From Perkinsus olseni (lineage: Eukaryota; Perkinsozoa; Perkinsida; Perkinsidae): DNA of 64,000 bases. Both the position numbers and the translations under genes were made by a program. The notes under the pieces are model-generated. The model was given only the letters and a program-made list of their open reading frames with translations. It searched no databases and was not told the origin of the DNA. The number at the start of each line of letters is the position of its first letter. Position 1 is the first letter of the stretch. The DNA is taken from the NCBI GenBank assembly GCA_013115135.1, contig JABANP010000061.1, forward strand, positions 1 through 64,000, in the 5' to 3' direction. Below are positions 55,001 to 64,000 of the stretch, in pieces.

Positions 55001-55073
55001 TCAGTTTTTGCCCAACTGGTTCGGACGTCACGTTGTGGCCGTGACAACCCAGGTTCAAATCCGGGTAGCGACT
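55001..55073 (+). pseudogene. tRNA-His-like pseudo-tRNA
   Basis: D arm GCCC..AACTGGTTC..GGAC, anticodon arm TCACG/CGTGA around TTGTGGC (anticodon GTG, histidine; this loop is typical of tRNA-His), a four-base variable CAAC, T arm CCAGG/CCGGG around TTCAAAT, then TTTT. The acceptor strands (TCAGTTT and TAGCGAC) do not pair, so it is not a functional tRNA. It lies just beyond, or in an intron of, the minus-strand gene at 55150, antisense to it. Confidence 0.6.
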
Positions 55074-55149
55074 TTTCTCGAACGACAAAAACAGTCTCCC
55101 AATTTGAAACAGCATTTGCTTCAACAAAGTCCCTCAACGTTATCTGATT

Positions 55150-55660
55150 ATTCTTTACCGAATTTATCAACCATCACCTCGTTGCGGACCCGCTTGTATT
55201 CAGCAGCATTAAAGGCACTGTCAATCACTCTTGCATATTCCTCGAACAAAGCAGCCTGAGAACAACAAACTCCAACCGGCTGCACCAGGGCCGCCCACCT
55301 TCCACTGTTTCCATTTCTTATCATCTTTATTAAGTATCGCCAACGCCATCTCCGTCTTAGTGATCGTGCAAGCGTCCTTCAGCTTGAAGTAGATACGGAA
55401 AACCAGTCTCTCTTTGTAATGTTGCAGAAACCTGCAAAATTTAATATACTCGACCACTGGCGACTCAGCAGCGCTCACTGATAGTCCTCTGAGTTTTTCC
55501 GACAAACTCTTCCCAAGTGAAACCAATTGTCTACCATCCACCGTCGGACTTCCTCAACATTCTCGTCTACCTCATCATCATCTTCGGAGGTGTCGCTAGA
55601 CGAAGAGCGTTCAATTGGGATGACACCCACTTCTGCTTTCGGTGACATCAACGGTGCCAC
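55150..55660 (-). CDS. Uncharacterised helical protein
   Basis: Minus strand: an acidic Ser-rich start (SSSSDTSEDDDEVDENVEE), a splice or frame change near 55480, then AESPVVEYIKFCRFLQHYKE and ..NKDDKKWKQWK. A short intron (about 55304-55260) joins to FEEYARVIDSAFNAAEYKRV and ...VDKFGKE. The stop follows, unless GGTAAAG is a donor and the gene continues past the pseudo-tRNA. Family unknown. Confidence 0.45.
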
Positions 55661-55729
55661 TCCGTAGCACCGATACCAACTGGAGACAGCACACTAGCCA
55701 GAGCCGCGATGCCTTCCATATCGTGCTCA

Positions 55730-57646
55730 CTATTTGATATCGCCTTGCCACACTCGCCTAGAGTCGCACATTCGCCCATTCAGACGGGCGTCTAGTTTCC
55801 ATCGTCGCTGATTGCAGGCGAAACAGCGATCCTCCTCTCTGAGGACACGACAAAATGCCGATCGTTGGGATCGAACCCACGCCCTCACCTTCTCAGCAGT
55901 CTCGTGCTCTCCTCGGTGGTCTGCGTAGGTCTGCTGAGCAGATCGGGATAGAGATCGAGCCCTCGGCGGTAGAGACCTGCCCAGTCGAACTCCGGCGGAA
56001 AAGCCCTCTCCTGCTAGCGAAGCCAAAACTCTTCGAAAAGTTCATCGAAAAGGTTTGGCCTCGCTTACATTATTTTCCAGCGGTTCATCCCACGACCCAC
56101 ACAAGCACTTCCCGTCCCTACCTCCATGATAGTCCCAGGCAGTGGTGCTCCTCGCCGCCCTTGCCTGCTCCAACTCCCCCTCAACTCGCTTCACCGACGC
56201 CGCGTATTTCTCATTCATCTGCGCCGTTGGCTCGCACAGAGAGACCGTCAAGTACTCCAAGTACTCGTAGAACGCCTGACAGGCCATAATTTCGTGGCGC
56301 AGTGACGGTTGTCCTCATCCTTGCTCACTATCTCAGGAGATCTGATCTTCGCCCCGACCGTAAGGCCAGCAGACTGCCGCTGACGTCTTCGTTCCTCGTC
56401 CATCTTCTCGTCGATTAGATGGTAGACAGCCACATCGGGCGCCGATTCATCTCCACCTGCACGCCAGCGAAATTTTCCCGATTTTTTTCGATAAAAATTC
56501 CGGCCGCCCATAAAAAGGAAGAAGGGGTGTGGGGAGTAGGAAGGTGCATCATACAGCAACTGAGATTCTTCCAGAATTCCACGATACGCCAGGGTCAACC
56601 TAAGATTCTTCCAGAATTCCACGATACGCCAAGGTCAACCTAAGATTCTTCCACAATTCCACGCTGAGCCAGGGTCAACCTAAGATTCTTCCACAATTCC
56701 ACGCTAAGCCAGGGTCAACCAAAGATTCTTCCAGACTTCCACGATCGATACAAAGCCTCGGAAGCGCATCGCGCGGAGGACTCACTTGTCCAGCCACCGG
56801 CGGCCTCCTCGTCCTCCTCAGAAGTATCATCATTAATAAAGTCATCATCATCAGTCAAGAAGCTGTCATCCTCGGACACCGGCTCATCATTCCGTTTACT
56901 CGCCAGCTTCCTCAACTTGAACTCTCCCTTCACTTCGGATACCGACAGTCGCCTGAAGGAGATACCGACTGGAAGGAGTTGATGGTTGAAACACCATCAG
57001 TAGGGGAGAGATGGACGGTGGGGACCGGCACCAGATCAAGGCAACCCGCTAAGACTTTCTAGAGACGAATCCTTACAATCGTCTAACTCTAGCGGCCGAG
57101 AGCGTTCTCCTATCAAGAGGCGAAAAAACAAGGCGAGCTGATCTGCATCGGCCCCCACTCCGATCAAAAAGCCCGGGAATCCACAGGTTACGGTGCTTCA
57201 GGGCCTACCTCGGTGACCCATCTCCCTGTCGCCGCCGCTTGGCGGGTGGGGTGTGGTATGCTGCATTGGAAGCCCCAGAAAAGCTGTCCTCATCGGAAGA
57301 GGATGACGACGAGGACGAGGATCTGCCAAGATACGGCACATGGCTGAACGGCGATGATTCTCTATTGTTATCATCCTTCCAGTGGCGTAACCCTCCGATA
57401 ACGTCTTTGGACGATTTCACGAAGGAGTGGTACGAAAACAACAAGCCAACCACTAAAAGCTTAGCGATTAAAACCATTGGACTTATCATCTCCCATTTCC
57501 CTGACCCACCTCTCTTCGCCAGAAAGCTCTTCGTCGCTTCTCCCTGCCACTAAGCTGCCTTTCCTAAGACGCCGCTTCAGTGGTGGCTGCCTTGAATCAT
57601 CCGGGCTGGATGATGGCGTTCTCTTCAACAGGCGTCGCTTGGGCAT
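55730..57646 (-). CDS. Nuclear protein with DUF4211-like region
   Basis: Minus strand. The N-terminal part has basic and acidic blocks: MPKRRLLKRTPSSSPDD, QPPLKRRLRKG, a Ser/Asp stretch, TPPAKRRRQ, and EDDSFLTDDDDFINDDTSEE. Then ERRRQRQSAGLTVGAKIRSP is joined by a 53-base intron to AFYEYLEYLTVSLCEPTAQM, EGELEQARAARSTTAWDYHG and, across a further intron, FPPEFDWAGLYRRGLDLYPD, RCFACNQRRWKLDARLNGRM and the stop. The FxEYLEYL..., S(T/S)AW..., LxxYPxLL and CxAC...L.G order fits the DUF4211 family of nuclear proteins. It is preceded by a 40-base tandem repeat in an intron. Confidence 0.6.
55839..55888 (-). repeat. Intron with sense module A
   Basis: 50 bases: GTGAGGGCGTGGGTTCGATC, CCAACGATCGGCA, TTTTGTCGTGTCCTCAG. 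Splicing restores LLRR|EEDRCFACN. Confidence 0.8.
56276..56328 (+). repeat. Intron with antisense module B
   Basis: On the plus strand AATTTCGTGGCGCAGTGACGG, read antisense by the DUF4211-like gene; the 53-base intron starts GTGAGC and ends GTCAG on the minus strand. Confidence 0.75.
56561..56760. repeat. 40-bp tandem repeat, about five units
   Basis: Units begin at GATTCTT at 56564, 56604, 56644, 56684 and 56724, exactly 40 bases apart, with a few substitutions between units. Each unit contains GGTCAACCTAAGATTC, a variant of module C, so the array multiplies that module inside an intron of the DUF4211-like gene. Confidence 0.9.
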
Positions 57647-57649
57647 CCG

Positions 57650-58700
57650 AGGTCGATGCTAAGCGTACTCAAAAAAGCTTGCCAGAGACATCACAGATCT
57701 GCCATCAATCTGTTGCATCCTGTTCTCCGGCCTGTTCCTCCCCACCACCGCCCCCCGCTGTGGTGACACGCTCCACTTGACTCACTTTAAGCTCATTCTC
57801 GCCCAGCCGCCATACGTCACGCCGCGTGACGCCTGGCCAGGCAGGAGGGGTAGTCATACTGCCAAGCTCTGTTTCAAGCGTACTATCAGTGGGGCAGTGT
57901 AGCCCTCAAGCTGCTCCATCAGGTCTGGCCACCTTAGTGGACTCGACCGGCGAGTAAAGTGCCCGACTCTTCAACGATCACCACTTCGCTGGCCCAGACG
58001 TGATCCCGGCTGGCCGGGGAGGTTCCTTGAAACTTGAAATTCCTTGAATTTCATTCTTTGAAACTCATAGAGACACTCGGAAAGTTCCTAATTCTCCTTC
58101 CCGATTTGGCGAGAGCAAGCCGGAGAGGAAGCGTCGTACGGGAAGGCGTCGGGTCCTCGTGAGGGCGGGTGGGAACCCTTGCAGAACGAACGCGTTCTCG
58201 ATAATAATTCCGACTCAGCCAAAATCACGAGAATGGCTCGCCCCAGAGAAACAGAGCCGCGCCCGTTGCCCGAAAATTTCCTTCCACTTTCAAGTTTGCC
58301 AAATTCCGCACATTTGTCAAACCATGCGACTAACGATTGGCCTCCTCGGCTGCCTGAAGTGGTCTGTTGACGCTGCGGCCAGCACAAGCTCAGTGAGCGG
58401 CACAGAGCTCACTTTCGGGAAAACGGCCGCGGCTGACACCTACTCGGGAAGGAAACTGCGACGCCCTGGGTGCGTGGCCATGGATGGGGAGGTGCGATTG
58501 GGAAGCGCAGGAAGAGAAGAAACGGCCGACGGTTGAATTGCCGGGTGTTTTCTCTTTTAGAGAGTCGTCGGTTACGTCGAGTACAGCATCTCGTCAAAAA
58601 ATATAATTTCAAAGTAAGATTGCTAGAGCTCGGCGTCTTCGAAGGTCTCCAATGATTCTCAGAAGTCTCGCTAGACCCGTGGAGAAGCCCCAGACAGACG
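57650..58700. other. Intergenic, probably a divergent promoter region
   Basis: No supported gene. It separates the minus-strand DUF4211-like gene from the plus-strand gene at 58707. Confidence 0.4.
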
Positions 58701-58706
58701 ACGACG

Positions 58707-59295
58707 ATGATGCTTGGTGACGATGATGTTTTCATGAGTCCCGAGGAAGAAAAAAATGGCAAAAACGACGATGATGCCGCTTCCACCAGCGAGGCCAAGA
58801 TTGATAATTTCAACATGCGCTCGTCGTGGCGGTCCAAGTTGTCCCAGCTTTTCAAGTACTGTCAAAAGCAAGTAAGTATACTCGCCAGAAGGCTAGCGCG
58901 ATCGATCTTTTCAGATAGTGCGCAACAACCCACAAGTTGGTTCAATTTACATCCGCGTCAAGACGCGAGATGAGGACGCGGTCAAGCAAGCAGGTTTCGA
59001 ATTAGAAAACGGTGAGGGCCACTGGACGACTCGCCTGTCCTGAGAGTTCTATGGGGTCCATTAAGGGTTGCATCCTGACTTCATTCCGCCGGGGTCACCT
59101 CGCGGAACCCCAGGTTTCGGTGTTCTGGTTGGCGTGAAGGCGGCTGAGAGGCCAACAGGCCGCAGCTATTGAAAAGAAGAAGGGTCCGCGTTCTAATCTC
59201 GCGCTCTGTTTTTTTCAGGAAGAAAGGAGGGTGAGAGCTCTCAGTTCAAGTACACTCCCACGAAGGAAGATCGCCAGACTGCGTCGAAAAAGTGA
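58707..59295 (+). CDS. Small conserved-looking acidic protein
   Basis: Exons 58707-58871, 58915-59011 and 59219-59295 (TGA); both joins are in phase. MMLGDDDVFMSPEEEKNGKN acidic start, then MRSSWRSKLSQLFKYCQKQ, then VGSIYIRVKTRDEDAVKQAG and GESSQFKYTPTKEDRQ. About 112 residues. No family recognised. Intron 2 ends with a degenerate module A (GTTCTAATC then TTTTTTTCAG). Confidence 0.55.
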
Positions 59296-60270
59296 AGAAG
59301 AGCGGTTATTGGTGAGCTTATGGATTCCCACATGAATGCTGTCTGCTGCTGTTGCTGTGAATGCTCGTGCTGTTGCCTTCCGAGTTATGATAATGATGAG
59401 TTCACTTTCTCTTGTCAAGGAACGAACATCTTCATTCCACACCCGAACCTTCCCTGACACACAGCCAGGCCGGAGGGGAGGGCTCCCGGCTGTATTGCAC
59501 AGCAGCAAAAACATAAAACCAGATAACCCATCTGAGGGGAGAACACCTGCGTACTTCCATTTCGTGGACCTGGACCAGGGCGATACTTCTACTCCCGGCA
59601 AAGGACATGACTTCATGCCTTCAACACTACCACTGGTATGTTGAACTTCCGATTGGCCCGGCTACGACGAGTGCTGCAAAGCCTTGATGGCTGATGGGAA
59701 CCCCATCGCCTTACTTCATACCATAATCATCTTCACGACCCCTACGCGCTCCCGTACGAGCGCGTCTGCGTTCTTCGGTTCTAATGGGCGATCAGCTGCC
59801 ATCCACTTCACGACTGGAGACTCCCAATGAGCCTTGAGTGCCGATATCTCCGTCTACTCGTGCTCTTTGACTGTTCTACTCGTACGATTTTTTAAACACA
59901 TAATTCTCAGGGGTGCCAGTGAATTCAGGACTAGTTCTGCCAACCTCTTCCATGACTCCTCCTGTATCATATTATTATCACTAGTACTCAATGCCATACC
60001 ACAACTTCCACAACTTTCACCGTGGTTCACACTCAGTCTGTCAACCCTAAAAGCTTCTCTCCAAGTCCGTAGACATCCACCTGATACGTCCCTTCAACCA
60101 CGACTATTAGAACCCCCTCGAAGGCGATCCAATCGGCAGCCCTCAAGATTCCGTGAGCAAGGCGACCCCCGGGAAGAGTGGCGGCCTAGGGTCTACGTAA
60201 CACAATCGAACCGTGTGATGACTAGCTCCTAGCTTGCCGCTATTAACCCCGGTTCTCTCGACTATCTACT
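59296..60270. other. No supported gene
   Basis: Open frames exist on both strands but none is convincing. Confidence 0.4.
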
Positions 60271-60830
60271 CTACCTCGTCCGCTGTGAGCCCAACCTACA
60301 ACTACTACAACGAAGGTAAAAAAAGATATTTTTCTCGGAGGAGGAACAGGTGAACCTTGGCGAGAAGAGTTTGAATAGAGACAACCCGAATTGAAACCCA
60401 GTACGGCAGCATGTGACCGAACTAATCTCGTGGCGCGCGGGAACGCTCCAACTCACCTCCTCATCCCCACTGTATCCCATTTCTTCAAGCATTCTATCAA
60501 AAACCTTCGCGCTGCGCTCGTCATCAGAAGATACCAAGGCGGAGCGAAGCCTCGCCAACGACACAATGTCGCTCGGGGGTCCGCTCGGCACCTCTGAGGA
60601 ACTAAGCATCCCCACCCATAATTTCGTGGCGCGCGAAATATCGCCTACCGTCGAGGTGGGAGGCGTCCAAGAGCTTGAGGGCCTCCTGAATCGAGTCGAA
60701 CATGTCCATCGAGTGGCACCCGAGACGCAACAGCTCTTCACCCACAACGTCAATGGCCTTTTCAAAATTCAAACAGCGAACCTAAAAAAGGCGGAGCGAA
60801 GCTCTTCCAAGTTCGGGCTCACGCAGTAAA
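60271..60830 (-). CDS. Uncharacterised gene with module B introns
   Basis: Minus strand: LNFEKAIDVVGEELLRLGCH and EALKLLDASHLDG, a 47-base intron (60648-60602), SSEVPSGPPSDIVSLARLRS and RMLEEMGYSGDEE, a 36-base intron (60458-60423), then GHMLPYWVSIRVVSIQTLLA. Helical; family unknown. ARLRSAL is encoded by the GGCTTCGCTCCGCC module (E). The upstream end is not fixed. Confidence 0.5.
60602..60648 (-). repeat. Intron with module B
   Basis: 47 bases on the minus strand: GTAGGCGATATTTCGCGCGC, CACGAAATTATGGG..., GCTTAG. Module B in antisense orientation; its ATTTCG/CGAAAT arms pair. Confidence 0.7.
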
Positions 60831-60836
60831 CAAAGC

Positions 60837-61034
60837 TTATACAACTAATTTTGAAGTGGCCACTTTGTCGTCTACCTTTCGATTTTCCAATTTTTCCATC
60901 AGTTCTCTCAGCTGCTGTTCCCTGGGACAAAAGCCAGCCAATCGGGTAAAATGGCCGAGGCTCGTCTTCACTTGAAGGACCCCGCTCCTACGAATAAGAG
61001 TTCCATTTTTGTCCTTAGGTGCACACAGATTCAT
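60837..61034 (-). CDS. Short open frame, unknown
   Basis: 65 codons: MNLCAPKDKNGTLIRRSGVL ... REQQLRELMEKLENRK, ending at a stop. The helical C-terminus looks protein-like. Possibly the last exon of a minus-strand gene. Confidence 0.35.
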   Translation of the reverse strand: MNLCAPKDKNGTLIRRSGVLQVKTSLGHFTRLAGFCPREQQLRELMEKLENRKVDDKVATSKLVV

Positions 61035-62265
61035 GGAGATGATATCTCCGTGATATCAATACCCGTATAAAGATGATATGATATTTCTTGATTTAAGAAT
61101 TTTAACGAATGCACGAACCCCTCAGAAAGGCACGTCCGTGATGCTGGTCTCACTAAGCCGTACTGTGGTAGGCGTCGGACTTTAAACTCGCACGCAGATG
61201 AGCTCTCAATGATAAAAGAATCAGAAAAAAGATGAATATCAATAATAATACGGCATAAACAAAAATTATGCTGATACTAACATATAAAGTTTTTATCCAG
61301 AAGCACCGGAGAAGAGCCCAAGCCACAGCGACCAGATGATCTGTTATTGGCGTAGTGCGCACCTCTCCTCATCCAAGAACTTGAAAGCAAGCCGGCACTG
61401 TTGCAGCTGTGATTCTGATAGGCTTCTGAGACCATTAGCCATATTTCGAGAAACGATCTTTGGCTCGGTGAACAGAACCCACTTAGCAGGCTGGCAGCCC
61501 TAATCCCCCTCAGATGGTACGTCGGTAATGCTAATCTGACTGAACCGTACTGTCTTAGGCGTTAACTTTAAACTCACACACACTTCGAGCTGAGTCAAAA
61601 TTTGCTTCGCTCCGCCGTTTCTTCAACCCAACTCGAAAATAACAACAACGCTGAACAACATGGGCGACTGAGTTGAAGAGTGGGAAGGGTCAGCTTCGGC
61701 CTCCTCGGCAGCGTGCTGATCGCAAGCCGATAGCGCTCCTCGATCTCATGGGGATACTGGTAGATTCCGTGAAGCCACTACTCCGACCTGCCGAGTACCT
61801 GGATCGACCTAAGATACGCCGACACCAGCATCCACGGAAACGACAATTCCGAGTTAGTCTTTCGGCTGCGCACATATCCCGTCTAAAGCGCTGGGTTGGT
61901 ATCTTAGGTCGACGCGTGCTCTCCACGCTGAAGTTGGATTCCTTCCGGCCTTGAGTACACACTAGCGTTGTGACGCACGAAACGAAAGTCAAAATTCCAA
62001 CCAAAAAATGTTGCCAAGTTCTACACTAAAATAGATCTCAGAATCAACCAAGTTTCGGGGAAATATGGAGAACCCATTTCGCGTTTCACAAGGCGAAAGC
62101 CAAATTTGGCAGACGAAAGACGTGTGAAAAAACAGAAATTATTATCCTCACTGATTGCGTACAGATCCAAATAAAGTATTAATATTATCAATAATTACCA
62201 TAGTTTATCTTAATATTCATAACTCTAAGTTTATATAATTGCAGATGTACTATTATATGATACTA
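61035..62265. other. Mostly noncoding, AT-rich at 62160-62270
   Basis: No supported gene. GCTTCGCTCCGCC (module E) at about 61605. Confidence 0.4.
61804..61912. repeat. Perfect inverted pair of module C
   Basis: TCGACCTAAGATAC at 61804-61817 and GTATCTTAGGTCGA at 61899-61912, 14 of 14 bases complementary, 81 bases apart. Read on the plus strand, the first would be a 3' splice site and the second a 5' splice site of an exon between them. Confidence 0.8.
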
Positions 62266-62269
62266 GATA

Positions 62270-63429
62270 TCAATATAAGAAGCGTAGTGAGTTCTTCTCC
62301 CTTTCGAAATGACGTCGCGACCGCCTGTTCGCTTCCTCTGCAAGTTTCCGGTAATCATTCAGCAACGCTAAGAGATCTCCACCCCACACACCCAAACTGA
62401 AAACGTACTCAACTTTTCCGTCTTCACCGTGACGGTTGGAAGAAGAAGCCACTCCCGTTATTCTGCGATTGACCATGATCAACTTAAGATACCACTTCGA
62501 GCTATCCCTGGATACCTTTTCCTACCTTGGGCAAGCATAGAGCCAATATTTATCACCAGTTACAAAATTCGATCGATAAAGATTCCCTTTGTCGAGCATC
62601 CAAGTCGGTACCCCTGCAGCTGCCGTACCGTAACTCGGCCGCTTCCTAGAGGACCGCCGAGGATCTCGCCATACTCCGATATTTTCGCGGCGCGCGAAAT
62701 CTGAGGTGTACAATTCCATTTTTCACGACACCAGAGTGGTCACGCACAGCGAAGAAATATCTTTTTGATTAGAACGGTTTCAGATTCAGTTCGCATCGTT
62801 ATAACTCGTACCATTATCATCTTCCCAATAGCAGCAACGACCCTGTGAGTACTTCGCCCAAACAGGGAGTATCTTTGGTTGACTTCTGCGCACCTCGAAA
62901 AGCCAGAGCAATATTGAAAAGTTTCCCATAAAAAAATATTATCCGGAAAAAAATTTCCGTCGAAAAAATTACATTCCGAACCACATCTAAAAATGAATAA
63001 AACCCTTCAAACAGAGTCACGGCCCAACCCATCATGAAACGGCTATGAAAATCAAAAATCCTGAAGAGTAAAAAATCTTTGCAGTGCGCTGCAAGATACT
63101 CCACCTGATCATACTTCCCGTGGTACATATTCCTACGCCAACCTGTGGATGATAAAAAGACAACGGACTGGATTTCAGACGGCTGGGATTGTGCTCTCAA
63201 TCAGGCGCTCCCAAACACGACTGGAGCCGATAGTCGACACCCGGTAGCCGACCTTTGAGCTCTGATCATCGGTGAGCAGCAGCAGACACGGCATTCTGAT
63301 CTCGCCCCACTGCCACGGCCAGTCAGTGTCCACCTCAGTCGACGGACGGTGGATGAACATGAAGGAAGAGGGCATTGACAGGCGGTGATATCTGTTGCCT
63401 TCAACGAGGATCATCAAGGATAATATCAC
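62270..63429 (-). CDS. Uncharacterised spliced gene
   Basis: Minus strand. Pieces: MILSLMILVEGNRYHRLSMP ... WGEIRMPCLLLLTDDQ (63429-63180), RRNMYHGKYDQVEYLAAHCK (about 63150-63060), LDKGNLYRSNFVTGDKYWLY (about 62630-62525), then, across an intron ending GGTATCTTAAG (module C-like), VNRRITGVASSSNRHGEDGK ... LLALLNDYRKLAEEAN and stop at 62270. The joins between pieces are my inference. No family recognised. Confidence 0.4.
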
Positions 63430-63856
63430 ATCACGTCACTCGGAGCATCACGACGACGGTTGTAGTCTGTCATACCGAGTGTTCAATAGACTGCTGTCTC
63501 GCCTGAGCTCGAAGACCATTCCCATCATCCTCGGCGTTAAACTCAATTCTGGGAGGGCTTTCAGGATCCCGGAAAGACAACAGGCCATTGACCTAACCTA
63601 CGGTAGCATGCTCGTCGGCCTTCTTCAACCCCCTCACTTCAACGAAATGAACGACAACCTCCTCGCCAGCTATTCCTTAACGCTCGCAAGGAAATTTTCC
63701 CCGGTCTTTTCCGTCAACATTCTCAATACCAACTTTTCCGAAACTCGGATGAAGGCGAATACCGAGGAGAAGAATCTATCCCCTCACGGTTATCATTACA
63801 ACCAGAACACTGGCAAATGTGAAACGATTATCGGAATAAACCGGCGGAATAATTAG
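63395..63856 (+). CDS. Open frame of unknown function near the window edge
   Basis: 153 codons uninterrupted: ...RVFNRLLSRLSSKTIPIILG, ...QQAIDLTYGSMLVGLLQPPH, ...LTLARKFSPVFSVNILNTNF, ending NRRNN-stop. Protein-like composition. Overlaps the 5' end of the minus-strand gene. Family unknown. Confidence 0.4.
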   Translation: MPSTRIIKDNITSRHSEHHDDGCSLSYRVFNRLLSRLSSKTIPIILGVKLNSGRAFRIPERQQAIDLTYGSMLVGLLQPPHFNEMNDNLLASYSLTLARKFSPVFSVNILNTNFSETRMKANTEEKNLSPHGYHYNQNTGKCETIIGINRRNN

Positions 63857-64000
63857 CGCCTCGTAAAACGGTATAGTATAGCCTTTCAGCGCTGTTAATA
63901 AAAGCCCTCGTGAATCGACAAGGTCATCACCTTCTACTTATTCTTCTCACCAACCTTCTTATTACTGTCAAGTTTCTTAAAGATACTACTGAAGAAGCCT

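Noticed and set aside
1..64000. Spliced-leader RNA gene or rRNA/snRNA genes
   Set aside because: I looked for a dinoflagellate/Perkinsus-type spliced leader (GTAGCCATTTTGGCTCAAG) and U6-like or rRNA-like blocks and saw none. A formal Rfam scan would settle it.

Overview
The window is nuclear DNA of a eukaryotic microbe, not a prokaryote. Most genes are split into short exons by GT-AG introns of about 40-80 bases. The gene types (SOS1-like Na+/H+ exchanger, THH1/TOM1/TOM3-like membrane protein, plant-like receptor-type kinase, subtilisin, pepsin-like protease, GH18-like secreted protein, mitochondrial-type Lon) fit an alveolate protist; Perkinsus or a close relative is my best guess, by inference only.

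Layout. 0.1-2.3 kb: intact Lon protease (+). 2.3-5.3 kb: no gene, one gag-like relic and one dispersed repeat. 5.3-7.0 kb: subtilisin-like protease (+) with frame breaks. 7.5-8.0 kb: start of a saccharopine-dehydrogenase-like gene (-). 8.1-12.9 kb: decayed, with a P-loop ATPase/helicase relic. 13.0-16.4 kb: branched-chain aminotransferase (+). 16.6-21.5 kb: unassigned spliced genes, two sharing one peptide block. 22.1-27 kb: SOS1/NHE-type exchanger with a long spliced tail. 27.1-29.3 kb: acidic nuclear repeat protein. 29.3-30.2 kb: unassigned gene (-). 30.9-32.6 kb: dihydroxyacetone kinase. 33.3-34.5 kb: TOM1-like gene (-) with an intact tRNA-Arg in one intron. 34.9-38.8 kb: one kinase gene (-) that runs through a Pro/Gly-rich linker into a C-terminal UBA domain. 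41.5-42.8 kb: unassigned (-). 43.1-44.9 kb: polytopic membrane protein. 45.3-47.1 kb: possible TerD-like protein. 47.4-48.8 kb: charged coiled-coil-like protein. 49.8-50.9 kb: pepsin-like protease (-). 51.6-53.2 kb: GH18-like secreted protein with a MITE in its first intron. 55.1-57.6 kb: two (-) genes, one with a DUF4211-like region. 58.7-59.3 kb and 60.3-63.9 kb: small unassigned genes.

The most striking signal is in the introns. Introns of unrelated genes repeatedly carry the same few short modules: (A) a tRNA 3'-half-like block (AGGTC, a GGTTCGA-type B box, a GCA-like end, then a T-run) in either orientation; (B) a near-palindrome around ATTTCGTGGCGCGTGACGG; (C) a GTATCTTAGGTCGA module whose two orientations supply a 5' or a 3' splice site; (D) a CGTTGAGGAATCGCAAGAT module that also builds the coding repeats of the acidic protein; and (E) a GGCGGAGCGAAGC module. 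An intact tRNA-Arg inside a host intron, a tRNA-Gly-like intron and a tRNA-His-like pseudo-tRNA suggest that family A began as tRNA genes captured in introns. I read this as several introner-like families, one of them tRNA-derived.

Several conserved genes have single-base frame breaks, mostly at homopolymers. These may be assembly errors, so gene models here should be treated with care. Exon boundaries are my own reading of splice motifs and protein conservation.
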